Shown here: positions 15,827-24,547 of the stretch, in pieces
How the letters are laid out: the number at the start of each line of letters is the position of its first letter
Numbering within the stretch: the stretch's first letter is position 1
DNA from: Oscillospiraceae bacterium
GTDB taxonomy: Bacteria > Bacillota > Clostridia > Oscillospirales > Ruminococcaceae
DNA length: 64,000 nt
Assembly: GCA_900768705.1 (NCBI GenBank)
Contig: CAAGEB010000068.1
Span: 1-64,000, forward strand
Direction of reading: 5' to 3'
Program-made: the position numbers and the translations under genes
The notes under the pieces: generated by a model
Told to the model about the DNA's origin: nothing
The model's input: only the letters and a program-made list of their open reading frames with translations
Database searches by the model: none

Positions 15827-16789
15827 ATGGCTTATTACATAGGCGTGGATATCGGCGGTACAAATATCGCCTGCGGAATAGTTGATGAAAAATACAACAT
15901 AACGGCGCGTTCAAAGGTAAAGACCAACACTCACGGAAAAGATGAAGCACCTCCTTCGTATGAGGAAATCCTCGGGGAGATTGAGGAAGCGATTGAGCTT
16001 GCTTGTAAAGAGGCGGGAATATCCACCTCTGACTTACAATCCATCGGAATAGGATGTCCGGGAACCTGCAGCGGCGGAATTGTGGAATATTCTAACAACC
16101 TGGGATTTAATAATGTTCCGCTCAAAGCGGATATTGAAAAGAAATTCGGTATTGCCGCATACCTTGAAAACGATGCAAATGCGGCAGCTTTCGGGGAGTT
16201 TCTTGCAGGCTCCGCAAAGGGCAGCAGAAATGCTGTTGTTATCACTCTGGGTACGGGCGTAGGTTCCGGAATAATTGTTGACGGAAAAATTTACCGCGGT
16301 TCAAACTGCGCCGGCGGTGAAATCGGACATACGGTTATTGTAATGGACGGAATACCCTGCACCTGCGGAAGAAAAGGTTGTTTTGAAGCATATTCCTCCG
16401 CCACGGGGCTTATCAGAATGACCTCTCAGGCTTCGGAACTGAACCCGGACAGCCTGATGACAAAGATGATAAGGCAGGACGGAAGAGTAAGCGCACGGAC
16501 GGCTTATCTTGCGATGAAGCAGGGAGATCCGGTGGGAAAGGCTGTTACGGATCAGTATGTTAAATACCTGTCCTGCGGAATAGCGAATACTATAAATATT
16601 TTCCAGCCGGACATTCTTTGCATAGGCGGCGGGGTGTGCAACGAGGGGGATACACTTCTTGTTCCGCTTAAAGCTGCCGTAAAGGAACAGATTTACACAA
16701 AAAACAGTGAACACAACACCGAAATAGTAATTTGTAGTCTCGGAAACGACGCTGGTATAATCGGTGCTGCAATGCTTTTTAAAGGCTAG
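15827..16789 (+). CDS. glcK: ROK family glucokinase
   Basis: A 320-aa ROK kinase phosphorylating glucose (possibly other hexoses) with ATP. It has the phosphate motif IGVDIGGTNIACGIVD at the N-terminus, the catalytic ENDANAAAFGE (about 105-115), TLGTGVGSGII and the ROK zinc motif HTVIVMDGIPCTCGRKGCFEAYSS (about 166-189). GGGAGG precedes the ATG. It is downstream of manA and presumably cotranscribed. Confidence 0.92.
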   Translation: MAYYIGVDIGGTNIACGIVDEKYNITARSKVKTNTHGKDEAPPSYEEILGEIEEAIELACKEAGISTSDLQSIGIGCPGTCSGGIVEYSNNLGFNNVPLKADIEKKFGIAAYLENDANAAAFGEFLAGSAKGSRNAVVITLGTGVGSGIIVDGKIYRGSNCAGGEIGHTVIVMDGIPCTCGRKGCFEAYSSATGLIRMTSQASELNPDSLMTKMIRQDGRVSARTAYLAMKQGDPVGKAVTDQYVKYLSCGIANTINIFQPDILCIGGGVCNEGDTLLVPLKAAVKEQIYTKNSEHNTEIVICSLGNDAGIIGAAMLFKG

Positions 16790-16843
16790 TTTATATAAAG
16801 CCCCTGCGGCTTTTGAATAATTATTGATTAGGAAGGTAAAAAA

Positions 16844-18499
16844 ATGAGATCTGATTTGATAAAAGAGGGTGTCGAAAAAACTCCTCACAGAGCGGTTCTG
16901 AAGTCATTGGGAGTTATTGACAGCGAAATGAATAAGCCGTTTATTGCGGTTGTATGCGCTGCCAGTGACTATGTACCCGGGCATCAGCATCTCCATGAAA
17001 TTTCCAGATATGTAAAGGATGGAATAAGAAATGCAGGCGGCGTTCCCTTTGAGTTCTTTACAATCGGAGTATGCGACGGCCTTGCAATGAATCATAAGGG
17101 AATGAGATATTCTCTTGCTTCCCGTGAGCTTATTGCAGACAGCATTGAGGTTATGCTTACCGCTCATCCGCTGGACGGCGTGGTATTTATTCCCAATTGC
17201 GATAAAATTGTTCCGGGAATGGTTATGGCGGCTGCCAGGATGAATCTTCCCTCAATTTTCATAAGCGGCGGACCTATGAACCCGGGCTGCGTTCAGGGAA
17301 AGAGAGTGGGCTATTCGGAAATTTACGAAGCAATCGGTCAGTACACCAACGGCGAAATCGGCGATGATGTAATTAAGGATTACGAGGATAATGCCTGTCC
17401 TACCTGCGGCTCCTGTTCTGGAATGTACACCGCTAATTCTATGAACTGCCTTACCGAGGCTATCGGTCTGGCACTTCCCACAGCCGGTACGGAGCCTGCG
17501 GTTAATTCCGCACGCCGTCGTCTTGCAAAGGAATCCGGTGAAAGAGTGGTTGAACTGGTAAAGCAGAATATCCGCCCGCTGGATATCCTAACAAAGAAGA
17601 ATATGGAGAATGCTCTTGCAACGGATATGGCAATCGGAGCTTCCTCAAATACTGTTCTTCATCTGCTTGCAATTGCCCACGAAGCCAAGGTTGACATTCA
17701 GCTTTCCGATATTGACAATATGAGCCGTAAAACTCCACAGCTTGCAAAGCTTAATCCTGCCAGCAGTGTATTTATTACGGATCTGAACGCTGTCGGAGGA
17801 ATTCAGACTGTTATCCGTGAGCTGTCAAAGGGCGGTCATATAAACGAAGATGTTCTTACGGTAAGCGGAACGCAGAAGGAGCGAATCGCTGCCGCAAGAG
17901 ACGCTGACGGAATAATTGTACATACCGTTTCCGATCCTATCAGAAAGGATGGAGGAATTGCAATTCTCAGCGGCAACCTTGCCGTAAACGGGTCTGTTGT
18001 AAAGCAGGGTGCAGTAAAGCCCGAGATGATGGACTTTACCGGTACTGCAAGAGTATTTGACGGCGAGCAGCCCGCCTGTGACGCAATTCTCGGCGGTGAA
18101 ATCAAAGCCGGGGATGTGGTTGTTATCCGTTACGAGGGACCGAAGGGCGGTCCGGGAATGCCCGAAATGCTTGCTCCCACAGCGGCTATTGTAGGAAAAG
18201 GTCTTGACGGAAGCGTAGCTCTTATCACGGACGGTCGTTTCAGCGGAGCGTCAAGAGGTGCAGCAATCGGACATGTTTCTCCCGAGGCTGCGGAAGGCGG
18301 TCTTATAGCGTTTGTGCGGGACGGTGATAAGATTCACATTGATATTCCCAACCGCAAGGTTGAGCTGCTTGTGGATGATTCTGTTATTGCAGAACGCAGA
18401 AAAGCCGGCATCAATCCTCCGAAGGAGCTGGACGGTTATCTGAAGCGTTACGCAAAAATGGTAACTTCCGCAAATACAGGCGCAGTTTTTGCTGACTGA
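16844..18499 (+). CDS. ilvD: Dihydroxy-acid dehydratase
   Basis: A 551-aa Fe-S enzyme that dehydrates 2,3-dihydroxy-isovalerate and -methylvalerate in valine and isoleucine synthesis. VFIPNCDKIVPGMVMAA (about 110-126), DNACPTCGSCSGMYTANSMNCLTEA (about 181-205) and the C-terminal ITDGRFSGASRGAAIGHVSPEA (about 460-481) are all present, including the cluster cysteines. Standard length. AGGAAGGT precedes the ATG. No T-box or leader peptide was seen in the short upstream gap. No other ilv gene lies near. A strong terminator follows. Confidence 0.96.
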   Translation: MRSDLIKEGVEKTPHRAVLKSLGVIDSEMNKPFIAVVCAASDYVPGHQHLHEISRYVKDGIRNAGGVPFEFFTIGVCDGLAMNHKGMRYSLASRELIADSIEVMLTAHPLDGVVFIPNCDKIVPGMVMAAARMNLPSIFISGGPMNPGCVQGKRVGYSEIYEAIGQYTNGEIGDDVIKDYEDNACPTCGSCSGMYTANSMNCLTEAIGLALPTAGTEPAVNSARRRLAKESGERVVELVKQNIRPLDILTKKNMENALATDMAIGASSNTVLHLLAIAHEAKVDIQLSDIDNMSRKTPQLAKLNPASSVFITDLNAVGGIQTVIRELSKGGHINEDVLTVSGTQKERIAAARDADGIIVHTVSDPIRKDGGIAILSGNLAVNGSVVKQGAVKPEMMDFTGTARVFDGEQPACDAILGGEIKAGDVVVIRYEGPKGGPGMPEMLAPTAAIVGKGLDGSVALITDGRFSGASRGAAIGHVSPEAAEGGLIAFVRDGDKIHIDIPNRKVELLVDDSVIAERRKAGINPPKELDGYLKRYAKMVTSANTGAVFAD

Positions 18500-18511
18500 T
18501 TATGTAATATT

Positions 18512-18540
18512 AATCCGGTTTCTATCCCAGAAACCGGATT
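18512..18540 (+). terminator. Terminator-like hairpin after ilvD
   Basis: An 11-bp perfect stem AATCCGGTTTC / GAAACCGGATT with a 7-nt loop. The T tract is weak (GTTCTATT). Confidence 0.75.
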
Positions 18541-18564
18541 GTTCTATTCCGGACAAAGCCGTAA

Positions 18565-18570
18565 TATAAT
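18565..18570 (+). promoter_or_regulatory. Possible -10 box for the M50 protease gene
   Basis: A perfect TATAAT lies only 5 bp before the ATG at 18576. TTGTTC at 18539-18544 could be a -35 but the spacer would be 20 bp (17 if the overlapping TAATAT is used). Transcripts would be leaderless or nearly so. Confidence 0.35.
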
Positions 18571-18575
18571 TTACC

Positions 18576-19148
18576 ATGTTGGAATTGAAGCTAAGAAAAA
18601 CCGCAGTAAGACTGGACTTTTCGTTCTTTGCCTCGTTGGCGTTACTGATGCTGACAGATGAAGGCTGCACGGGGCTGACTGCACTTGCCGCCTGCGGATT
18701 GCATGAGCTTTCTCACCTTGCGGTAATGATTTTTTTCGGAATATCCGCAGAGAGAATTACATTTTACGGCGCAGGAATACGGATTACTTCGGGCCTTACG
18801 GAATATGCAAAACCTCTTCCCAAGGTACTTATTTTGCTTGCCGGATGTTTTGGAAATTTTGCGGGAGCGTTAATACTTGGACAGCTGGGTTACAAATTTG
18901 CCGCTCTTATAAACCTGTTTACGGGCATTTTTAATTTGCTGCCTATAGGTGAATTTGACGGAGCGGTGTTGCTGAAAATGCTTCTTCTGCGATTTTGCAA
19001 ACCGGAGAAAATCGATTTGGCAATGAGAATTGCGGGAATTGTGTCCGCAGTAATATGTATTTTTGTAATTTTGTACTTTGGAGGAATATCATTCAGCTTT
19101 GTAACAACAGTTTTGTATATATTCACAATAAGCATACTTAATGTGTAA
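18576..19148 (+). CDS. Site-2 protease family (M50) integral membrane metalloprotease
   Basis: A 190-aa polytopic membrane protein with the zinc-protease motif HELSH (residues 43-47) and the second M50 motif NLLPIGEFDG (120-129, Asp 128 as third ligand). Family members cut substrates within the membrane; SpoIVFB of sporulation is a relative of similar size. The substrate here is unknown. The gene stands alone between two terminators, with no recognisable ribosome binding site before the ATG. A sporulation role is only a possibility. Confidence 0.85.
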   Translation: MLELKLRKTAVRLDFSFFASLALLMLTDEGCTGLTALAACGLHELSHLAVMIFFGISAERITFYGAGIRITSGLTEYAKPLPKVLILLAGCFGNFAGALILGQLGYKFAALINLFTGIFNLLPIGEFDGAVLLKMLLLRFCKPEKIDLAMRIAGIVSAVICIFVILYFGGISFSFVTTVLYIFTISILNV

Positions 19149-19210
19149 TTGTGAATATTCCCAAAAATCATCTTGAAAAATAGTGTGATTTAACGAATTT
19201 ATTTTTTCCC

Positions 19211-19239
19211 TTGACAAGCAGGATTTTCTAATATATAAT
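19211..19239 (+). promoter_or_regulatory. Sigma-A promoter of the AIM24-family gene
   Basis: TTGACA (19211-19216), 17 bp, TATAAT (19234-19239), about 44 bp before the ATG. Confidence 0.87.
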
Positions 19240-19282
19240 GAAATTAGGTCTTGTGCTTAAATACTTTGAAAAGGAGATTTTT

Positions 19283-19954
19283 ATGCGATACGAAATTAAG
19301 GGCGAACCGCTGCCGGTGGTACTTGTGTATCTCGACGCTAATGAGAGCGTAATGTGTCAGAAGGGCGGAATGGCTTGGATGACGCCGAATATGCAGATGC
19401 AGACAGGTGCCGGCGGAATAGGCAAGGCTTTCAGCAAGATGTTCTCGGGTGAATCAATGTTCCAGAATACATACACATCAGTTGGCGGTCCCGGAATGAT
19501 AGCATTTGCTTCCAGTGTTCCCGGTTCGATTATACCTTTTGATATTACGCAGGGTGATATGATAGTTCAGAAGGGCGGTTATCTGGCTTCACAGCCGAGC
19601 GTAGAGCTGTCCATTGCCTTCCAGAAAAAAATCGGTGCAGGCTTCTTCGGCGGAGAAGGCTTTATTATGCAGCGTCTTCACGGTCAGGGAGTTGCCTTTG
19701 TTGAAATCGACGGATATGTTGTGGAATATGAACTTCAGGCAGGTCAGCAGATGGTTATTGATACAGGATATCTTGCTGCAATGAGCGGAACCTGTTCAAT
19801 TGATGTACAGACTGTCAAGGGCGTTGGAAATGTTCTTTTCGGCGGAGAGGGACTTTTCAATACTGTAGTTACCGGTCCCGGAAAGATTTATTTGCAGACA
19901 ATGCCGATCAGCAATCTTGCAGGTGCGGTATCAAGCTGTATTCCTTCGAGATAA
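19283..19954 (+). CDS. TIGR00266/AIM24 family protein
   Basis: A 223-aa beta-helix-like protein of the AIM24/TIGR00266 family. MRYEIKGEPLPVVLVYLD, ESVMCQKGGMAWMTPNMQM, the repeated GGEGFIMQRLHGQGVAF / GGEGLFNTVVTGPGKIYLQTMP and the glycine-rich strands are typical. Family function is not established. The ATG at 19283 follows AAGGAG by 7 nt; an ATG at 19238 lies in the promoter -10 and is excluded. It is monocistronic between a promoter and an intrinsic terminator. Confidence 0.87.
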   Translation: MRYEIKGEPLPVVLVYLDANESVMCQKGGMAWMTPNMQMQTGAGGIGKAFSKMFSGESMFQNTYTSVGGPGMIAFASSVPGSIIPFDITQGDMIVQKGGYLASQPSVELSIAFQKKIGAGFFGGEGFIMQRLHGQGVAFVEIDGYVVEYELQAGQQMVIDTGYLAAMSGTCSIDVQTVKGVGNVLFGGEGLFNTVVTGPGKIYLQTMPISNLAGAVSSCIPSR

Positions 19955-19960
19955 TCTCTT

Positions 19961-19993
19961 ATGCTCCTCAATCTCCTTTGAGGAGCATTTTTG
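19961..19993 (+). terminator. Intrinsic terminator after the AIM24-family gene
   Basis: A 10-bp perfect stem ATGCTCCTCA / TGAGGAGCAT with an 8-nt loop followed by TTTTTG. Confidence 0.85.
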
Positions 19994-20015
19994 TAAGAAA
20001 TATATAAAAAACTAC

Positions 20016-20044
20016 TTGAAATTTAATTTTATTTGTGTTATATT
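20016..20044 (+). promoter_or_regulatory. Sigma-A promoter of glgA
   Basis: TTGAAA (20016-20021), 17 bp, TATATT (20039-20044), about 35 bp before the ATG. Confidence 0.75.
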
Positions 20045-20078
20045 ATATGTAAAGAAGAACATTTAGGAGGTCTGATTT

Positions 20079-21500
20079 ATGAATATTCTGTATGCAGCAA
20101 GCGAAGCGCTTCCTTTTGCAGCCAGTGGCGGACTTGCGGATGTTGCGGGTTCTTTGCCTAAAGCACTGGTGGAGGCAGGTCACGACGCTAGGGTTGTTAT
20201 TCCTTATTATGTCAATACTATCAAGCCGGAACAGAAGGAGAAAATGCGTTTTCTGACAAATTTTACCGTTCCTGTAGGCTGGAGAAGTCAGTATTGCGGA
20301 GTATTTACTCAAGAAGTTAACGGCGTTACATACTACTTCCTGGATAACGAGTATTATTTCAAGCGCGGCAGCGGTCTTTACGGCTATTATGATGACGCCG
20401 AGAGATATGTATTTTTCAGCAGAGCTGTTCTTGAAATGCTCCGTCATATCGACTTTCATCCGCAGATTATCAACTCCAACGACTGGCAGTGTGCACTGAT
20501 TCCCGTTTATCATAATCTTTTCTATAAGAAAGAATGGGGATATGGCGACATAAAGAATGTATTCACAATTCACAATATCGGATATCAGGGGCAGTACGGT
20601 CTTGATCTTGTGAAGGATATTGTGGGAATTCCTCCGCAGAATGTAAATATCATCGAATACGACGGTGATATCAATTTCATGAAGGGTGCTATTGAGATGT
20701 CGGATAAGGTTACTACCGTATCTCCCACCTACGCAAGAGAAATTCTCGACCCATGGTTCGGTCACGGACTTGACAGAATTCTCCGCAATAAGCAGTACAA
20801 GACCTGCGGCTTCCTGAACGGAATTGACATTGATTTGTATAATCCGGAAACGGACAACACCATTGCCGCAAAGTTTTCAGCAAAGAACCATAAGGGAAAG
20901 ACCGCCTGCAAGTCGGCGATTTTCAACGAATTCGGTATGCCCCAGTATGATATTCCGCTGATTGCAATGATTTCCCGTTTTGCCGATCACAAGGGCTTTG
21001 ATCTGGTAAAGTATGTGTTTGACGAAATAATTTCCACCGATGTTCAGGTAGTAATTCTCGGTTCGGGAGAACATCAGTATGAACAGTTCTTCCAGGAAAT
21101 GCATTGGCGTTATCCGGATAAGGTTGGCTTCTACCGTGGCTATAACCCGCAGCTTGCAAAGAGGATTTATGCAGGCGCGGATATGTTCCTGATGCCTTCC
21201 AAGAGCGAGCCCTGCGGACTTGCACAGATGATAGCCGCAAGATACGGTACTATTCCGATTGTCCGTGCCACAGGCGGCTTGAAGGATAGCATTGTTGATG
21301 CGGGAGACGGAGGAATAGGGTTTACATTCCAGAGCTATAATGCGCATGATATGCTTAACGCCGTCCGTCGTGCAAAGAGCTATTATGACAACAGAACAGA
21401 GTGGGGCAAGCTTGTTACCCGTGCAATGAAAGCCGATTTCAGCTGGGCAACCTCCGCTAAGCTTTACATTGGTTTGTATAAGGAACTCTGCGGAGGATAA
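20079..21500 (+). CDS. glgA: Glycogen synthase (ADP-glucose type, GT5)
   Basis: A 473-aa GT5 glycosyltransferase that extends alpha-1,4-glucan from ADP-glucose. The donor-site loop ASGGLADVAGSLPKAL (about 14-29), NSNDWQCALIPVY, FTIHNIGYQGQYG, and the C-terminal MPSKSEPCGLAQMIAARYGTIPIVRATGGLKDSI (about 371-404, catalytic Glu) are visible. The usual Lys of the KTGGL motif is replaced in AASGGL, a variant also common in Firmicutes. Unlike many genomes, glgB, glgC and glgD are not adjacent. It has its own promoter and duplicated terminators. Confidence 0.94.
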   Translation: MNILYAASEALPFAASGGLADVAGSLPKALVEAGHDARVVIPYYVNTIKPEQKEKMRFLTNFTVPVGWRSQYCGVFTQEVNGVTYYFLDNEYYFKRGSGLYGYYDDAERYVFFSRAVLEMLRHIDFHPQIINSNDWQCALIPVYHNLFYKKEWGYGDIKNVFTIHNIGYQGQYGLDLVKDIVGIPPQNVNIIEYDGDINFMKGAIEMSDKVTTVSPTYAREILDPWFGHGLDRILRNKQYKTCGFLNGIDIDLYNPETDNTIAAKFSAKNHKGKTACKSAIFNEFGMPQYDIPLIAMISRFADHKGFDLVKYVFDEIISTDVQVVILGSGEHQYEQFFQEMHWRYPDKVGFYRGYNPQLAKRIYAGADMFLMPSKSEPCGLAQMIAARYGTIPIVRATGGLKDSIVDAGDGGIGFTFQSYNAHDMLNAVRRAKSYYDNRTEWGKLVTRAMKADFSWATSAKLYIGLYKELCGG

Positions 21501-21519
21501 TTCCTTTAGTATAGCGATT

Positions 21520-21541
21520 TTCCCGCACTTCGGTGCGGGAT
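21520..21541 (+). terminator. glgA terminator, copy 1
   Basis: A stem CCCGCAC / GTGCGGG with a TTCG tetraloop. This 22-bp segment is repeated exactly at 21672-21693; copy 1 lacks a T tract. Confidence 0.7.
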
Positions 21542-21671
21542 CAGGCTGTCGATAAAGGCGCATCTGCTTCGTTACTCCGCATAACGGCAGGCACGAAGCT
21601 TAGCCGTTATGCGGGTTCCTCGCATCTGCACCTTTCTCGTCAGTCTGATTTTGACCTTTCTCAACAAGCTG
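21542..21671. mobile_element. Palindromic MITE-like element between duplicated terminators
   Basis: This is about 130 bp without a gene, inserted between two exact copies of a 22-bp terminator. Inside is a perfect 12-bp inverted repeat CCGCATAACGGC (21577-21588) / GCCGTTATGCGG (21603-21614). An outer imperfect inverted pair is GATAAAGGCGCA (21551-21562) / TGCACCTTTCTC (21627-21638). GCATCTGC occurs twice as a direct repeat. The layout fits a non-autonomous element or a REP-like repeat whose insertion or recombination duplicated the terminator; no transposase is nearby. It may also be transcribed as a long hairpin. Confidence 0.5.
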
Positions 21672-21703
21672 TTCCCGCACTTCGGTGCGGGATTTCTTTT
21701 TTA
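21672..21703 (+). terminator. glgA terminator, copy 2, with T tract
   Basis: Identical hairpin to copy 1, here followed by TTTCTTTTTT, so it is the functional-looking terminator. Confidence 0.8.
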
Positions 21704-21771
21704 AAAATATTTTTCCGTTATTAATTTATCCGCAAATAATATAAAAGTCTGTGAAACTATGAAAAAACTAC

Positions 21772-21800
21772 TTGCAAAATATTCCGCTGTGTGCTATAAT
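21772..21800 (+). promoter_or_regulatory. Sigma-A promoter of hom
   Basis: TTGCAA (21772-21777), 17 bp, extended -10 TGC-TATAAT (21795-21800), about 40 bp before the ATG. Confidence 0.8.
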
Positions 21801-21840
21801 TAAAAAGATAGAATAAAAATAATCAGAGAGGATGTTAACT

Positions 21841-23082
21841 ATGGCAAAAATTGCCGTTCTGGGCTATGGCGTGGTAGGCTCGGGAACAGTTGAAGTGTTC
21901 TACAAAAACAAGGAAAATCTTGAAAAAAAAGCCGGCGAATCGCTGGATATAAAGTATATTCTTGATGTCAGAGATTTTCCCGACAGCCCTTATGCGGATA
22001 AATTTATCAAGGATTTTAACATCATTTTAAACGACCCGGAGGTCAGCGTTGTCTGCGAGGTTATCGGCGGTATCAAGCCGGCGTACGACTTTGTTAAATC
22101 TGCGCTTACAGCGGGTAAAAGTGTTGTTACATCAAATAAAGAAATGGTTGCTCAAAAGGGAGCAGAACTGCTTGGCATTGCCAAGGAGAAGAATGTCAAC
22201 TTCTTCTTTGAAGCCAGTGTCGGCGGCGGAATTCCTATCATCAAGCCCATTCATGCTTGTCTTGAAGCAAACGAGATAAGAGAGATTGCGGGTATCCTCA
22301 ACGGAACCACGAATTTCATTCTTACAAAAATGATACGGGACGGCATGGGATTTGACGAAGCCCTTAAAATTGCGCAGGAGCTGGGTTATGCAGAGCGTAA
22401 TCCCACTGCGGATGTAGAGGGTATCGATGCCTGCCGTAAAATATGTATTCTCGCTTCTCTTGCTTTTGGCAGACATGTATATCCCGAGAGCGTTCACACG
22501 GAAGGAATTACAAAGATTACTCTTCAGGATGTGGAGTATATGGACAGCTTCGACGCTAAAATCAAGCTTATCGGCTGCGCCCGCCGTGAGGATAACGAAA
22601 AAATATCCATCGGAGTTTTCCCCGCTGTGATTAAGGATGACAGCCAGCTTGCAGGGGTTAATGATGTGTTCAATGCAATTCTTGTCCGTGGAGATGCAAC
22701 CGGAGATGTGGTATTTTACGGCAAGGGCGCCGGGAAATTACCGACTGCAAGTGCAGTGGTTTCCGATATTGTATCCGCTGTTAAGCACGCTGACACCAGC
22801 CGTTCACTTACATGGTCTGACAGCGAACAGAGCTTTATACTTCCCTTTGAGAAATTTGAGTGTGCGAATTATATTCGCCTTTCCGCAAAGAACGCAGATG
22901 TGACAAGGGCTGTTATAAAGGCTGTTTTCGGTGATGTTGAGTATCTCAGCTCTAAAAATCAGCCTGAAAATGAGCTTGCTTTCGTTACGGGCGTAATGTC
23001 CGAGGAGAACGCTGTTTCCGCTGTGGAAAAGGTTTCCGACGGTGCGGAAATTCTCGGAAGAATTAGGGTTTTGGATTATTGA
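21841..23082 (+). CDS. hom: Homoserine dehydrogenase
   Basis: A 413-aa NAD(P)-dependent enzyme reducing aspartate semialdehyde to homoserine for threonine and methionine synthesis. The Rossmann motif VLGYGVVGSGTVEVF is at the N-terminus. TSNKEMVAQKG, FFEASVGGGIPII and GILNGTTNFILTKM (about 150-163), NPTADVEGIDACRK and a C-terminal ACT-like regulatory region (about 340-413) follow. The ATG at 21841 is preferred over 21832 because AGAGAGG ends at 21831, leaving 9 nt. It is monocistronic with its own promoter. Confidence 0.94.
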   Translation: MAKIAVLGYGVVGSGTVEVFYKNKENLEKKAGESLDIKYILDVRDFPDSPYADKFIKDFNIILNDPEVSVVCEVIGGIKPAYDFVKSALTAGKSVVTSNKEMVAQKGAELLGIAKEKNVNFFFEASVGGGIPIIKPIHACLEANEIREIAGILNGTTNFILTKMIRDGMGFDEALKIAQELGYAERNPTADVEGIDACRKICILASLAFGRHVYPESVHTEGITKITLQDVEYMDSFDAKIKLIGCARREDNEKISIGVFPAVIKDDSQLAGVNDVFNAILVRGDATGDVVFYGKGAGKLPTASAVVSDIVSAVKHADTSRSLTWSDSEQSFILPFEKFECANYIRLSAKNADVTRAVIKAVFGDVEYLSSKNQPENELAFVTGVMSEENAVSAVEKVSDGAEILGRIRVLDY

Positions 23083-23247
23083 GAATAGCCCGACCGAGGC
23101 GGAGTCGTCGCTGAGGTTACGGCGGCGTTGTTATCTTTGTATGAAAAACGGTTGTTTTGTCAATTTTGAGAATAACCGTAATAAGCACCTTAGTTATAGT
23201 TTACTGACAGTTCGGTGCAATTTCAAACCTGAATTAAGGAGTTTGTG

Positions 23248-23973
23248 ATGAGTGAGAATTTAACGCCAAAGTACAAGCGTGTGCTGCTTAAACTGAGCGG
23301 TGAAGCCCTTTCCGGCAATAAAGAAAGCGGACTGGATATGCCTACTGTGGAGAATATCTGCCGAAGCATAAAGAAAACAGCTGATGCCGGAGCGCAGATA
23401 GGGATAGTTGTCGGCGGGGGAAATTTCTGGAGAGGCAGAAGCTCGACCGGTTCCGACAGAGCAAGAGCAGACCACATCGGAATGCTTGCAACCGCAATGA
23501 ACGCTCTTGCTGTGGCTGATGTGCTTGAAAGTTTGGGCTGCGTTGTTCGGGTTCAGACCGCAATAACAATGCAGCAGGTTGCGGAGCCTTTTATTCTCGG
23601 AAAAGCTCTTCGTCACCTTGAAAAAGGCAGGATAGTGATTTTTGGCTGCGGAACGGGAAATCCTTTCTTTTCAACGGACAGTGCCGCTTCATTGAGAGCC
23701 GCAGAGCTTAAAGCGGATATTATTCTGAAAGCTACAATGGTTGACGGAATTTATGATAAGGATCCGAAAAAGTTCCCCGACGCCGTAAAGTATGATGTGA
23801 TAACTCATCATGATATTCTTGTCAAGAAACTGCAGGTTATGGACAGTGCGGCTGCGGCGATCTGTACCGAAAATAATATTCCGATTATTGTGTTCAATCT
23901 GGACAGACCGGATAACATTTACGACGCAGTTATGGGCAAGAATGTGGGTACATTGGTTACTAAGCATAAATAA
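23248..23973 (+). CDS. pyrH: UMP kinase
   Basis: A 241-aa amino-acid-kinase-fold UMP kinase (UMP to UDP). KRVLLKLSGEALSG, IGIVVGGGNFWRGR, DHIGMLATAMNALAVADVLE and GTGNPFFSTDSAASLRAAEL are diagnostic. The ATG at 23248 is chosen over the adjacent GTG at 23245 because AAGGAG lies 6 nt upstream. It heads the Firmicute cluster pyrH-frr-uppS-cdsA-dxr-rseP-ispG-polC. Confidence 0.95.
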   Translation: MSENLTPKYKRVLLKLSGEALSGNKESGLDMPTVENICRSIKKTADAGAQIGIVVGGGNFWRGRSSTGSDRARADHIGMLATAMNALAVADVLESLGCVVRVQTAITMQQVAEPFILGKALRHLEKGRIVIFGCGTGNPFFSTDSAASLRAAELKADIILKATMVDGIYDKDPKKFPDAVKYDVITHHDILVKKLQVMDSAAAAICTENNIPIIVFNLDRPDNIYDAVMGKNVGTLVTKHK

Positions 23974-23992
23974 TTAGCAAAGGAGCTAAATT

Positions 23993-24547
23993 ATGAAAGA
24001 AATTATCGATAACACAAAACAGAGAATGCAGAAGTGCATTGCTGCGCTGGAAAGTGAACTTGCCACAATCCGTGCAGGCCGTGCAAACCCTGCCGTACTG
24101 GATAAAATCACCGTTGATTATTACGGCACCGCAACTCCGATTAATCAGATGGCTTCCATTTCTGTTGCCGAAGCAAGAATTCTTGTTGTTTCTCCTTACG
24201 ATCAGTCACAGCTCAAGGCTATCGAAAAAGCTATTCAGGCTTCCGATCTGGGTATTAATCCCACTAATGACGGAAGAGTGCTGAGAATTGCATTTCCGCA
24301 GCTTACCGAGGAGCGCAGAAAGGAACTCTGCAAATCCGTAAGTCATATATGTGAGGAAAGCAAGGTTGCCGTCCGCAATGTTCGCCGCGACGGAATAGAC
24401 AAAATCAAGGCAAAGAAGAAAGCCAATGAGATTACCGAGGACGATGTAAAGGAAGCAGAGAAGAATATTCAGAAGCTTACCGACAAGTCTATTGAGGATA
24501 TTGATAAAATCGGCGCAGAAAAAGATAAGGAAATTATGGCAATCTGA
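23993..24547 (+). CDS. frr: Ribosome recycling factor
   Basis: A 184-aa RRF that, with EF-G, splits post-termination ribosomes. Segments ALESELATIRAGRANPAVLDKI, VDYYGTATPINQMA, IQASDLGINPTNDGRVLRIAFPQLTEERRKEL and KVAVRNVRRDGIDKIK are near-invariant. AAGGAG precedes the ATG. Its stop shares one base with the uppS start (TGATG), implying translational coupling. Confidence 0.96.
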   Translation: MKEIIDNTKQRMQKCIAALESELATIRAGRANPAVLDKITVDYYGTATPINQMASISVAEARILVVSPYDQSQLKAIEKAIQASDLGINPTNDGRVLRIAFPQLTEERRKELCKSVSHICEESKVAVRNVRRDGIDKIKAKKKANEITEDDVKEAEKNIQKLTDKSIEDIDKIGAEKDKEIMAI

